The notes under the pieces are model-generated. The model was not told where the DNA came from. It saw nothing but the letters and a program-made list of their open reading frames with translations, and ran no database searches. A stretch of 64,000 nt of DNA from assembly GCA_020152595.1 (NCBI GenBank), contig JAIGNY010002020.1, positions 1,577,501-1,641,500 of the forward strand, in the 5' to 3' direction. Within the stretch, counting starts at the first letter, position 1. Every line of letters starts with the position of its first letter. The stretch comes from Chiridota heheva (taxonomy: Eukaryota; Echinodermata; Holothuroidea; Apodida; Chiridotidae). A program made the position numbers and the translations under genes. Of this stretch, positions 1 through 11,042 are shown piece after piece.

Positions 1-364
1 AATTGGGAGAAAATAGCTGATGACCTTTTTTGTCTTCAAAAGTTTCAGATGGTCAATATATTAAGGACTTGAATTATCTTTTATAAACCTAAATATTATT
101 TCTCATGATTCTTGTAGTCAGGCAAAAAGTCAGAACTTGCCCCTCTTGCAGTCCAAGGTGGATAGGCCACTGTGTTTGACCATCCAAAGTTTAATATGAT
201 TTATTCAATCATATATGAAGCAGTATAGGAACAAAACATTTGCAATGAGGGCTGTCTGTTTAATTCAAGATTTTACTTTTCAACATGTCAATATTTTGAT
301 GCTAATACTTTAATATTGAAATTTTAATATATTCAGATTCAAAAGGTCCTGATCATCAGTGGTG

Positions 365-450
365 GCACTACAGGGAGGCATGTGGGAGTATTCTCCCCAA
401 CCCCACAAGATCGCTTGCCCCTCACTCCCCTCCCCCCTTCCCCCACAGAA
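365..450. other. C-rich patch of a type that recurs across the window
   Basis: A run of ccccaacccc and cccctcactcccctcccccctt stands out from AT-rich surroundings. Similar C- or G-rich patches occur at about 18080-18230, 18660-18880, 20220-20340, 23270-23480, 23700-23760, 52280-52330, 54350-54400 and 55240-55275. They look like parts of an old dispersed repeat, but I could not define its ends. Confidence 0.4.
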
Positions 451-701
451 ACTTTTGTAAAGTGACATATTTTGTCTAATTTATAGGCTTTTGGAGTTCA
501 GCAATGAATAATGCATGTGTTTTTTTTTCTTTTTCTGTAAGTCATTCATTTTTATTCTGTTTGTGAATGTAACTGATCAATTTACCTACAGGAGGAGAAA
601 AACATTTGCTATAGAATACAAAAATGTTTGTTATGTATATGTATCTTTTTTATTCAATTACAGAGTTTTAAAACTGGAGATTTTATTTTTGCAAAATAAA
701 A

Positions 702-798
702 GGACTGTCAATATTACGCGGCATCTGTCATATCCATTCTCCCGAGAGGTATGGTTCGAGTAAGATTTGATGAAGATGGCATCAAGAGCACAGTCTAA
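702..798 (+). other. Short open frame with a Tudor-like pattern, possible isolated exon or remnant
   Basis: On the plus strand an AG (…aaaataaaag) precedes an open frame that ends at a TAA at 796. It contains YYAASVISILPRGMVRVRFD followed by EDGIKSTV. The order Tyr-x-Ala, a beta-like VISI, then VRVRFDEDG resembles the core of Tudor-type domains. Possible donors are gtaaga at 760 and gtaagt at 804. The stretch has several CpGs in an otherwise AT-rich area. It lies on the strand opposite USP32, probably within USP32's 3' introns. A chance frame of this length is not rare, so the call is weak. Confidence 0.2.
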
Positions 799-1055
799 AC
801 TCTGTAAGTAGATGACATACTAGATCTTCTTGTCAAGACTTTATTCAATTTTAAATATGCAATTTTTGTATTTTTGTCAAAAGGATAAAAGTCTTTACCT
901 GCCAAAACTCTCTTGGCATAAAAATAAGTTGCATGTCTGGTCCCAGCAGAATCTTTCCCCTCTAGGAAAAATTACCATCATAAAATTTAAATCCCAATTA
1001 TCTTGCGCCGGTCTTGCCAAATCCACCTCATGGATTTTATAAGGAACTTGATTGT

Positions 1056-1320
1056 ATTTTGTTTGTTTGTGTGATGAGGGCTTAATGTCACCACAACAAC
1101 AAGGGTCAAATTGTGCCTGAAATCATTCCAGAGGTAGGAAGGAAAGAAAATGGGGAGATTTGAGATAGATATGAGAACTAAAAGCCAGAAAGCTGGGATC
1201 CAGAGAGGAGGTGCATGGGTGAAGAAAAACAAAGTAAAGAGAAGGGGGTGGGAGAGGAGGACCAAATATGGTTGTAGAGGGAAGCATGATGAATGGGAAA
1301 ACTGACAAGATCAAACGTCG
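1056..1320 (+). repeat. R1 dispersed SINE-like repeat, copy 1
   Basis: The copy starts with (GTTT)n-like sequence, then GATGAGGGCTTAATG, caccacaacaacaaggg and tcaaattgtgcc. It runs through a purine-rich body (aggtaggaaggaaagaaaa, gagaggaggtgcatgggtga, gggtgggagaggagga) to atggttgtagagggaagc. The same order is found near 16850 and 37200, and the head alone near 6450. No tRNA-like A/B boxes were seen, so 'SINE-like' rests on length, copy number and variable 3' truncation. Confidence 0.75.
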
Positions 1321-1494
1321 TGTTCTTATTAATTCAACTGAGTCTGGGAGTCTTAATATAGTACACACCAAGTCATTTTTTTTAAATGCATGGGTAAAAA
1401 GTTATTTGTTAGCTACAATTCATCTTGATCTTTTTTTTTTTATATATCTACCTGTCTACAAAAAGAAAAAGTTTCCTTTTTAAGTGTAATCTAA

Positions 1495-2860
1495 TGCCAA
1501 GTGATGTGAATAAGAATAAATTCATTCAAGATGTCTGTCAGGCATGGGCTTATGTTAGTTGTAATAACCGGAGTTGTGTCTCTAACAAGATAATCTGGAA
1601 GAACAGTCATATCCTTATTAACAACAAACCCATTTTCATTTCTACTTTGCTGGTTTAAAATTGTGTTAAGAGTTTGTGATTTTTATCTGTTAATGGTAAT
1701 TTCTTAAACTATGCAGATTTTTGTCAAAAGTTTGATGTTTATTCTGTGCCTTTTACCATGTATTATGGTATTACTAGGGAAATTCCTATGGAATGGGTTA
1801 GCTCTCCTACAAACACTAATGTTGATAATATCACTCTGGCTGAATTATTAGTTCTAAAACATGGTGGTGATATATAAGTAACAAGATATGTGTATAAGCT
1901 TCTAGTTAATCGTTAAAGTTTATATCCAGTCACTCAGCGTAAATGGGTGACTTTCATTTTAGGATAATGTTCTTAATTGGAATTCATTTACCATTATTGT
2001 CAGGTTTCTGTCATGGATAACCAAAAGTGAGGTATTTTCAGTACAAATTCATTAACCGGCTCATTGCTACAAATCAGTATTTGTGTAAAGCAGGAATCGG
2101 TAATGATTCTCTTTGTAGCTTTTGTCATTCTGAAATTGAGACAATGATGCATCTCTTTTGGAGTTGCAATTTTACACATTCCAGGCCTCCCAGTGACTCT
2201 TTTTTCAAATGAAGGTTTTCTTAAAGGTTGGAAAAGTTGAAATAAAGGTTTTTAAAGGTTTTGGATTTAAATAAAAAGGTTTATTCCATTCTGGGGCAAA
2301 AGGCAGCTAAAAGTGTTTGAAATTTTATTTTGGTCCTGCTACTTTTTAAATGTGTGTTGAGAACAGATATGCTATTAAATGGATGTGTATACTTACCAAT
2401 GAAGCTAAAACCTTGGCCCTCTAATCATTTACCTTGTTAACTTTGAAAATAAAGGTTTTTAAAGGTTTTAAAGGTTATTTTAAAAGGAATAAAGGTTCAA
2501 TTTGTCAACAAAGGTTTTTAAAGATTTTAAAGGTTTTTAAAGGTTTACTGGGAGCCCTGACATTCCTTCTGGTTATATTTGCAAAGCTTCCTTGGTGTAT
2601 CTGTTTTTCCTCTTATATACAAGATTATTTGCTTCAGCGATATAAGTGATTCAACCTTTGTTCTTTTCAATGCTAAGCTTCTTTTTCTTTTCTTGTAAAT
2701 TTGATAAGAGTATTCCTGTTGCTAGGAGCTTCCTTCTGAGGCTGAGTCACCCCTTAAGGGTAGGGAAGTATACTTATGTCAAAAATGATCAGTTACCCAG
2801 CTTTTTTAGAAAGCTTGACTCACTTTCCAAATTAAAAGATCTTCATTTTGAGATTTAAAC
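1495..2860 (+). mobile_element. L1/Tx1-type LINE remnant (3' end of ORF2), interrupted
   Basis: In three frames the plus strand gives pieces typical of the region downstream of the reverse transcriptase in L1-like LINEs. These are IIWKNSHILINNKPIF near 1590-1640; FCQKFDVYSVPFTMYYGI with IPMEW near 1710-1800; then FQYKFINRLIATNQYL and CSFCHSEIETMMHLFWSC (about 2040-2170), the zinc-knuckle-like zf-RVT motif Cys-x2-Cys-xn-His-x4-Cys. The terminal part (FDKSIPVARSFLLR, VGKYTYVKNDQLPSFF) resumes after an inserted element at 2182-2559. Stops and frame changes show it is dead. No reverse transcriptase or endonuclease part is present, as expected for a 5'-truncated copy. Confidence 0.7.
2182..2559. 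mobile_element. Small non-autonomous TIR element inserted in the LINE remnant
   Basis: The ends are CAGGCCTCCCAGT on the left and ACTGGGAGCCCTG on the right, an imperfect inverted repeat of 13 bp with one mismatch. The LINE coding sequence breaks off at the left end and resumes at the right. ACATTC precedes the left end and follows the right end, consistent with a 6-7 bp target duplication. The interior is mostly repeats of TTTTAAAGG and has no coding capacity. The CAGGG-type end is reminiscent of hAT elements, but the duplication is shorter than the usual 8 bp, so the superfamily is open. Confidence 0.65.
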
Positions 2861-3417
2861 TATTTTTTTTCTGGATATTTTTTCAGCTGATGTTGATTGT
2901 TGCCTAAATTTATTGATTTATCTAATACGTTAATTGTTTTAATGTAAGATTCATTTTTTTTGTAGTTGTTGTTCTTAAATTCCTTGTTTTATTTTTTTAT
3001 TCTGTAATTACTTATTCCATTCTTTTCTTCCCTTTCCTAGTATTTTTGAAGTATTTATAAACTTATTTTTGCATATTTTGTTATCACTGTAGATAGTGTT
3101 CCTGAACCTATTGTGTTTTTCATCATGTATTTTAATATTGTTGTAATAATACTACTGAAGGAGCACCACTAGCCTTTGGAGTACCAGCCTTTGGAGTACC
3201 AGGTTGTTTTTGTGTTCTTCTTTGTTAAACATGAAAAATGGAAAATAAAAAATACCTACTTTCAATCTGCATGCCACGCCAAAAACTCTACCCCACCATA
3301 GTCCTAATCCCCATTCACCTACCTCCATCCACCCTCCTGCCTGCCACCACCTACCTATTCCCATAACCACTCACCCTACCTAACCTATCAGCAAGTTAAA
3401 AAAAACCCAGTACTAAC
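2861..3417. other. Probable intron sequence with no recognisable content
   Basis: AT-rich, T-biased sequence at the left, then a C-rich stretch (3290-3380) with a short direct repeat of cctttggagtacca at about 3173-3202. No exon of USP32 or other gene was recognised. Confidence 0.5.
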
Positions 3418-3585
3418 CGCGAATGATACATATTCCAACCAGGACTGCCACCAGGATGTAGCCAGGAGATACCATGTTTGTGCTGCCTTCAAGCCCCTGC
3501 AATTCTCACGGTCCACCCAGCCAAGAATGATTTCTTTCTCTTCCTGTCTGGTCAGTGGCCTCAGGCCAAGCACGATATGACAAAT
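3418..3585 (-). CDS. USP32: USP32 exon 8 of those found, start of DUSP domain
   Basis: The exon encodes residues 305-360, phase 0 at both ends. ICHIVLGLRP matches human VCHIVLGLRP. Then come IILGWVDRE and WYLLATSWWQSWLEYV (342-357), equivalent to human WFIISMQWWQQWKEYV. The paired Trp followed by Trp three residues on is typical of the opening of a DUSP domain. The acceptor is aatccag and the donor gttagt. This is the 3'-most exon recognised. Nothing matching the next part of USP32 was found on the minus strand down to position 1, so the rest of DUSP, the UBL-like region and the Cys/His catalytic domain should lie past the low-coordinate edge. Confidence 0.93.
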
Positions 3586-4219
3586 CTGGATTAACAGAGG
3601 GATAATAACAGTCCAAAGTCACGTGAGACTGCTCTACAAGTAGGCAACATTGACAGCATGCATGAAGCATACAAAACAGAACAATGACACCATGTGTCAA
3701 CATGAGCTTATTAAAGAGCAGAAATTAAAAGAACCAAGGAAGCAAAATATGAATGTTTCAGTGACAAATGAATCATTTCAGATGTTGGTCATGTGACTAA
3801 AAATGTAATTGAGCATTACCAGTGAGGGAAGGCTGTTGTATGGTCAAAGGTGAGCTAACACAAAGAATAGCAAACATTACTAAAACACCAACACAAGTTA
3901 ACTATCAGTTTATATGCTCCGGCCAATAGTAATATTAAGTTTAGTACTCTACAATCTTGGTTAAAAGCACTTGGGACAAATAACTGCTCTCCTCTGTCAA
4001 TGCTCCCCTAGGTCAATGGTCCTCTCCATCAATGTTTTAAGTCACATTTCTCTCCTTTCTTGCAAAGGTACAATATTGAAAGGGGGTAGGAGGGAGGTAA
4101 TGGTGCTGAAATTGAGGGATTTGGTCAAACACTTTTGGCCATGATCATCTTGTGACACACTTAATGGAAGCATCATACAACTGGTGAATATGAAATAATC
4201 ACAGCATCCAAGAACTTAC
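3586..4219 (-). other. USP32: USP32 intron between exons 7 and 8
   Basis: Ordinary AT-rich intron of about 0.63 kb, bounded by gtaagttct and aatccag in the sense direction. No repeat or further exon was recognised in it. Confidence 0.8.
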
Positions 4220-4378
4220 TTGAAATAATAACTTATTGAAATCATCCGGCAAGCTGTTTTTCACTGCCCAAACCTGGAACTCTTCAGCTGTAATGTAACC
4301 ATCATTATCTTCATCATGATTGGCTAAAATATCGGCTGCTATGGTGATTGGATTTAAATTTTCAACTGCTTTAAAGTC
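4220..4378 (-). CDS. USP32: USP32 exon 7 of those found, third EF-hand
   Basis: The exon encodes residues 252-304 in phase 0 at both ends (159 nt). It carries ILANH followed by loop DEDNDGYITAEE (273-284), with all acidic positions and Gly at position 6 present, and then FQVWAVKN and FNKLLFQ, matching human YQIWSVKN and FLNLLFQ. From memory the human protein is degenerate in this loop (HDTTKMGHLTLED), so this copy seems to keep a calcium site the human one has lost. The acceptor is ctttgacag and the donor gtaagttct. Confidence 0.95.
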
Positions 4379-6090
4379 CTGTCAAAGAGAAGGAAGAAAC
4401 ATGAGGTACTCCAACATGAATACAAACCCATCAATTTCACGTTGTGGCCGAGATAACAAATATAACCAGAACATCACTGATGCTAAAGCTCAACTTTATC
4501 ACAAAAATGCTCAAAAGAGTAGTAAAGATGTTATCAAAGGAAGATGAAATAGGGAGTTCCCATTTTAAAGTCAAGTTTTGCATAAAAGAAATACATTAAT
4601 GGTTTACTGTCGTTTAATAGTATTAAGAAGCAATTTATTGTTTGCAATATTCCCATTGATTATACTCTAACATTGTACATCCTTTCTTTCAATTAGTTTG
4701 CCTGAAAATGCACCAATCATATGGTCTAAAACCAAGGATGTATACATCCTTCCTGAAACTAAACAATAAGCAAGGCTTTCACACTTTTCTGCTTTATGAG
4801 GCCATACCCCTAATCCAAAAGACCAAGTTATTTTCCATCAAAATAAGTAAATTCAGCTGATGTCAAAACTAAAGTGTTTGGAGATTCACTTGACTCTGTC
4901 TACACATGTTTGTTAAAAATAAAAAATTCCCTCCAGAAAATGAGAAACCAGTGGTGATTGGGGATTGTCCCCCTTGATTTGCAGAAAGTATACTTCATCC
5001 CACTCATTACACTTTTCAGAGCAAACAATATTTCATACTGACAATACCTGTCGTACTATTTAACTGGCAATGTTCTTATTTTTGTTGGCTAAAAGCAGTT
5101 TTACTTTCCTAAAGGCAGGAAAAATCCAGAGAACTCCAGGGAACTTTCCCAATGGAATCCAAAGTACACTACAGGCCCCTCCAGCAATAATTTTTAAAAT
5201 AAAATTATTTTCATATTCATTCAATCAATCAATCAATTACTGATATTAATAGAGTGCCAAAAATCAAAAAAGGATTTGCACTATGGCACTATACAACTAG
5301 AACAAACTATGCAAGAAAAGTAGAAATAGCTTCCATCTCCAACTTTTTCAGATATTACTTAATTTGAAATTTCAAATCAAAAAGCAAAAAAAGGTATTTT
5401 TTTTATTTTTTTTTGTCACTTGCTTTACCTGAGATTGAAGAAACTCCAGAGCTACAAAAACTTTTAAGATTGCAAATTTACTTTATATTGGAACAATGAA
5501 GACAAGCCACTAGGCAAAGATAACCAGCAAGAGTGATTAACAGGGATAGTATTCCATGCTGTCCATGCAACAGAGGATACTGTGCACTGTAGTGTGAACA
5601 AAGTGACATCCTTGGTGTCTTATTATTTCCCTGGTGTGAGTGGTCAGCTGTAGGCAATTATTTACACACCAGCAAATATTTTCCAGTTAACTACAGATTT
5701 TCATAAAAATGAGAAAAATAAAAATTGCTCTATTTGAGAATGCAAACAGTAAATGAAAACCTGAATACATCCCATGTGAAAATTTTCATGCTCTTCAAGA
5801 CAATTAAATTTCAGAAGTCTTTGGTCAAAAAACTCTGATTAGATACATTTTAAAAATGGGAGAGGAAAGTTAACAGAAAATTCCTGTTTTATAACGTCAA
5901 CTTCTTTGAGCTAAAAAAAAAAAAAAAAAGTTGAGGTTCCGATGTGGAATAAATGTTACAACACAATGGGCTCAACATTACAATGACAACCAAATAACTT
6001 ATATTCTTACAAGAATGGAATTTCACAATTAATTAAATTTAACCATTGTTATCCCTTGAATATGTAGACAATAGTTTAAAAAAAATGACC
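4379..6090 (-). other. USP32: USP32 intron (exon 6 to 7), 3' part without clear features
   Basis: AT-rich sequence with short simple runs: (aatc)n near 5220 and A- or T-tracts near 5400 and 5915. I see no coding signal. Confidence 0.6.
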
Positions 6091-6450
6091 AGAGGGAGAA
6101 TTCCTTTTAATGATATTGAGATATCGTGTTTACAGGCTTGTTAACAGAATTTTACATTTAGCACTACCTACTAATTGATATTCATGACATCAGCACCAAA
6201 AGCAATAGGGATCATCTACAGACTACAACACATCCATATATCAAGTATGGCATAAATCTACTGCAGTTCTTGAGATATCATGTTTACAAGCTTGCAAACA
6301 GAATTTTACATTTAGCCCCACCTACTAATTAATATTCATGACATCAGTTTAAAAACAAGAGGGACCATCTACATACCACACCACATCCATATACCAAGTA
6401 TGACAAAAATCCACCACACGGTTCTTGAGATATCATGTTTACAAGCTTCT
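6091..6450 (+). repeat. E-family tandem units (fragment, two units)
   Basis: Two head-to-tail units of roughly 180 bp contain 'cctactaattaatattcatgacatcag', 'accatctacagac' and 'cttgagatatcatgtttacaagct'. They match the internal units of the TIR-bounded elements at 25.7 and 52.6 kb. The fragment stops at the start of an R1 copy, and no terminal inverted repeat was found here. Confidence 0.7.
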
Positions 6451-6530
6451 GTTTGTTTGTTTGTTTGTTTGTTTGATGAGGTCTTAACGGCACCATGACA
6501 ACGAGGGCCAAATTGTGCCTGAGTTTCTGT
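6451..6530 (+). repeat. R1 repeat, copy 2 (head only)
   Basis: (GTTT)n then gatgaggtcttaacggcacc and ccaaattgtgcctgag, the R1 head, is cut short by the following CATA repeat. Confidence 0.7.
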
Positions 6531-6534
6531 CACA

Positions 6535-6670
6535 GACACATACATACATACATACATACATACATACATACATACATACACACTTATACATACATACATA
6601 CATACATACACACACATATATACATACATATATAAATATAATACATACACATATAAATACATACACACGC
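6535..6670. repeat. (CATA)n microsatellite
   Basis: Near-continuous tetranucleotide CATA repeat with CACA and TATA interruptions. Open frames on both strands here are low-complexity artefacts. Confidence 0.95.
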
Positions 6671-6684
6671 CAGCATACATCCTT

Positions 6685-7493
6685 ATATGATCCTGGTATC
6701 ATTTAAAAGATTCTGAATAGTTCTTTTCATAAATTAATATTTTTGATGAGGATAATATTGAAATTTTTTAAATAAACTTACTTGAAAATGGGTAAAAAGT
6801 CAAAATTTCGAGCAAAAAAATCACCCATTTTTTTATTTTTTTTCTCTCAAAACTTACTTTGCCATACATACTTACAGGCCTTGCTTTTGCCTGAAAACCC
6901 ATGAGAAACTGTTAAAGACATCAATGCATCCAATTCCAGTCAAATTTTGACTGCCCCATCATCAATATCTTTTTTTTGGTGAGTTTAAAATAAAGACACA
7001 CTTTACTCACAGGTAGCGTGGTGTAGCAGTAAGCATGACTTCACGTGAGCAACCCGGGTTCGAAAACTGTACCGCAGAGGCGTTTTGTTTTCCTTGAGTA
7101 AATACAGGGTGATAATTAATTGTTTATTTTCATTGTTTTTGCATGTTTTGCTTTGAAAAAAAAAATTACACTGGTATCAATGGAAAGGAAATTTCACTAA
7201 TAATTCAAATATGTTAAAAATCCTCCATTTTCATTATTCACAAGAAATAATTGAAGCTCAACAAAATTGAACAATTTCAACCTCATTTGCCTAAAATTTG
7301 TAAATTTGCATATTTAGGTCAATATATTCTTTAATTTGAAGTTTTTGTTAAAAAGTTTATTGTCTTAGCATTCATATAAACCAAACTTGTAGTGATAGAA
7401 AATAAACGGAAAGTTGAACAAATGATTTTGGGAAAGAAAAAGTTTAAAAAAATTGCAGTCACATTTTGAACATGCTGGGCATCAAAGGGTTAA
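6685..7493 (+). mobile_element. TTAA-flanked (piggyBac-like) non-autonomous element, copy 1, left end missing
   Basis: The sequence matches, in the same order, two blocks on the minus strand at 50408-50070 and 46140-45955. Shared stretches include ggtatcatttga/aaa, ccttgcttttgcctgaaaa, ttattgtcttagcattcat and attgcagtcac. The right end reads AAAGGGTTAA, like the perfect ends of the other copy. The left end is replaced by the CATA repeat. No open frame of note. Confidence 0.65.
7012..7085 (+). repeat. tRNA-like SINE head or tRNA relic
   Basis: GGTAGCGTGGTGTAGCAGTA resembles a polymerase III A box region and CCCGGGTTCGAAAACTG a B box, about 40 nt apart, as in a tRNA. It lies inside the TTAA-flanked element. 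The acceptor stem was not convincing, so I do not call a functional tRNA. Confidence 0.5.
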
Positions 7494-8908
7494 ATATGGA
7501 TGAGAATTATGTCATTAGACCTTGTTAGTTCAGTGCAATTGTACACTGAAAGTTTGATCAATGGACCAAAAGATTACAAAATTACCAGGTTATTTCTGCT
7601 GTGTGTGGTATATCATGCCTTCTGACCATTACCAAGGAGCCAAAACCAAACTTCATGAGCTTCTCAGCAGTGTAAGCATATCTATACAGCATTTTAAAGA
7701 TATCTTCAAAGATATATAGATAGATATATCTTTAAAGATTTATCTTTAGAGCATAAAATACAGCACAAATTCCAATGTGCTCCAGGGAGGTATGAAAACG
7801 CCATCCTCTTCAGCAGTGTTTACTGCCTAAAATGAGGCTTTTTGAAACACAGGTACTTTTGTTTCAAGCTGGAAGCATGATTAAATGTTACAATCATGCA
7901 GCAACTATACAAATATTTGTTTCTTATCATAAAATGGATAAAATTATAAATCAAGAGAGTAGTCATCAATTTTAGGAATTGATGTCTTTTAGATAAATAA
8001 TATCACTTACTGATTCATACCATACCCTTTTTTATATCATCAAACAAAAAAGTCAGCTTAATACCAGCACAACAATTCCCTTTTTGATATTCATTATGCT
8101 TATAATAAAGCACCACTATACAAATATCCGGATATTTCTAATTCATATCTCTTTTGCAATTTGTATCTTTTGTAAAGTATTTCTTTAGACCAGTAAATAG
8201 GCAAAAATGTCTCATAAGTACCTGCATAAACCAAGGTCTACAACCTGTATAAAATACAGGTTTATGAAAGAACAACTTATCAATTGAACATCAGTTTCAG
8301 AGCACTAAACGCAATCAGCCCCCACATGACTTGTCATATGAAACAAACATACAAAATAAACACTATTCAATAGTAACTTGGACTCACTTCCTCAACTGAA
8401 ACAGAGATTACTGTTACTAATTCAGATTGATAGGGACTAAGGTATACAGGGAGGTTTTCTGTTTTGTTTTACTGTTATGAACAAGATGCACCACCATCAT
8501 CATGAGAACTTTCATTACAACAGGAAGTTCAGAGGTGATAAATGTAATATGGTCCCTATGGATAGCCTTCCAGATTTATAAACATTTAGCCATTTTTATA
8601 TTGGTTGGAAGAGTATCATAATCCGAGCAGAACAGTTTTGAATTTTGAAAATAGTTTTATTTTTTACTTTTTTTATTCTTCAATAATCATATTTTGATCA
8701 ATTTCTAATATATGCTAAATTTGATCACTTATTTTCAATGATCATAATTTGATCAATTTCTAATTTATGCTAAATTTGCAATGTATGACTGGGCGGACAG
8801 CTCAGAGTCTTTATATAATCCATTAATTCCTTTCTTCAATCTTAATCACTGAAAGTGATGTCAAAGTTTATTCCTGCTAGAATTGGATTGTAAGTATTAT
8901 GGTAAAGA
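7494..8908 (-). other. USP32: USP32 intron stretch, no clear element
   Basis: AT-rich sequence with a small hairpin-like run of gatata/tatctt motifs at about 7690-7745 (atatcttcaaagatatatag and related). Near-duplicate phrases 'aataatcatattttgatcaa' and 'aatgatcataatttgatcaa' occur at about 8680-8760. No coding signal. Confidence 0.5.
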
Positions 8909-8916
8909 TTCATTTC

Positions 8917-10070
8917 TAAGCTTAAGTGATATTCACTTTCAGACAATATCGATATATTGCTAGATATATATCGATAATATCGAAATATCGATATGCAAAT
9001 TGCAAGACGTCGCATTGAAATAATATAACTGTTTTGTACCAGGTAATATTGCGCCAGCACAAAAAATGGAAAGTACATATTTTAAAGTAAATTTACAGAA
9101 TTGAATGGAAAATATATACATCAATCTTCAAATAAACACCCATTTTTCTGAAAGGAATCAATTTTTACATTGTCTCTGTCTCAAAAAATAAATCACAGAA
9201 AAATTGAAGAAAACAAATTCCATAAGTTTAGAACATATCATTTTTTCACTATTTTCGTGGAACTGGTATATACCTTTTTTTTTTATAAAAACGGGCTAAC
9301 TATACCTTTGAACGCTAGGTCCCACTTACTTGTTTTGAATTTCCTACTGAAAGGGCATCATTTTTGCATGCTTTTTTAAAGACCTGGACATTCAGAAGTC
9401 AATCAATATTTATAGAAAATGTCCGCTGCTACTAAAAATCGTATGAGTGGGCTCATAAATCTACACACAGTTTGTACTTGTGCTGCTTACTGTGCAGAAA
9501 GTCCGAAGTCGAATGGACAAATTAGTGGGAATTATCTTTTAGTTTTGAGGATGAAATCTTTTAGTTTTGAGAATGAAATCTACTTTCAGGTGTCAATTAA
9601 GGGCTTTTCCACATAAATTTGGGGATGTAGTATTCCTTTTGAGGAATTTAGATGCAATGTTTAAGAATTTAAAATCTCATTGATTGCAATTGCTTAACCA
9701 ACACAAATCATGAAAATTAACTTATATTATTGCACAATGTCCATAGCAGCCTGTATGTCTGGAATTATGAATTTCCTGCCTGTGGAACATATAATTAGGT
9801 AATATTTGTTGATATATTGATGACTTAATTAACTCTTAACATTATTGACTGCCTGCAATTTTGATATTATTACAAATTACAAACTTTTTGTGGCTGTATA
9901 GTGAGAAAAGGTGCATGTTTGGTTGTCATGTTGAATTCATTATTAGTTCATGTATAGTACAATATTAGTGGAAAACATCATATTGATTTGACAATTGAAC
10001 TCAATATCGACCATATCGATATGGGTCAATATCAAATAATATCGAAATATCAATATATCGCCCACGCTTA
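8917..10070 (+). mobile_element. hAT-like non-autonomous element with 8-bp target duplication, copy 1
   Basis: The ends are TAAGCTTAAGTGATAT and ATATCGCCCACGCTTA, imperfect inverted repeats followed inward by runs of atcgatat. The flanks are TTCATTTC on both sides (8909-8916 and 10071-10078), a perfect 8-bp duplication as made by hAT transposases. A second copy in opposite orientation is at 40681-41850. The interior has no recognisable transposase. Confidence 0.85.
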
Positions 10071-10078
10071 TTCATTTC

Positions 10079-10629
10079 TAGGCCAGAATTTGCTGCATCA
10101 TTTATGAAAGACCATTAAAATATAAAGAAAACATAAGAAAGTACATCACAAATTTGCATATTGATGTCAGACATTTCAAATGTTGTAAAACAGACCATTT
10201 TAAACCAATTTTGATGAATTTTTGTAGTTCCTTTCATGGTGTTTAATAGATTTTAAAGCAATTTAGATGATGATGCCTCTACACATCCATAATTCTTTCA
10301 ATATAATATTACTTAAGCACTACTTAAAAATTTGTCAATCTTTTCAATCTTTTTTTTTTTTTTAAAGCAAAAAGTTAGCAGACAAAGGTAATGACCACAT
10401 TGCTGCAAAACTGCAATTTAGATACACACTTTATCTTTATATTACTGTAATACTACCAAAAAACTGAGATTCTTTGGCAGTAACTCAATATTCAAAACTG
10501 ACATTAACAGGAGAAGCTCAAAATATTGAAAACTCATCACAACAAAAAACTTACTATTATCCTAGAAATAAACTTTTGTCATTACAAGCATCGCAACAAT
10601 AATGAATTTCAAAAGAATAATTATCTTAC
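10079..10629 (-). other. USP32: USP32 intron stretch next to exon 6
   Basis: AT-rich, a poly-T run near 10351. No feature recognised. Confidence 0.5.
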
Positions 10630-10745
10630 AATTTCTTGACCAATCCTGTTTTCTCTTCTGACATTAAGAAGTGATTTGCACATGTTTTCCAGTTCGGCCT
10701 GTGACAGCAAACTGTCTTTATCGAAGTCAAATATCTTGAAACAAA
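10630..10745 (-). CDS. USP32: USP32 exon 6 of those found, second EF-hand
   Basis: The exon completes Phe213 and encodes residues 214-251, beginning CFKIF and continuing with the EF loop DFDKDSLLSQAE (219-230). Positions 1, 3, 5 and 12 are acidic. Position 6 is Ser rather than the usual Gly, so the loop may bind calcium more weakly. The human counterpart is DVDRDGVLSRVE. The exon ends in phase 0 with QEI, followed by donor gtaag; the acceptor is gattgcag. Introns on both sides are repeat-rich (about 6.3 kb downstream, 2.2 kb upstream). Confidence 0.94.
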
Positions 10746-11042
10746 CTGCAATCAAAAGTTAAGAAAAGAAAATCACTTAAAAATAAGGTGGTATGGCATA
10801 TTCAAAGTTCATGCATGTAATGAAATAAATGGCAATGTAGAAATTCACTATTACCCCAAAGTAATTGACAATGTTTCTCTCCCTCACCAATTGTATTTTA
10901 GTTTTAAGCTTTGGTAACATTATCTTCCTAATAGTTTCAATATTTATGAAAATTTTAGTGCTTTCTTAAGCTGATCAGATTTTTTGGATTGACCAAAAGT
11001 TGATGCAATTCTTATCTTGTGGTGCTAAATATTAAGAAGAAG

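Noticed and set aside
1123-1371. Minus frames over the R1 repeat (also near 16915 and 37271) as conserved proteins
   Set aside because: Similarity among them is because all lie in copies of R1; the purine-rich body gives Pro/Ser-rich antisense frames.
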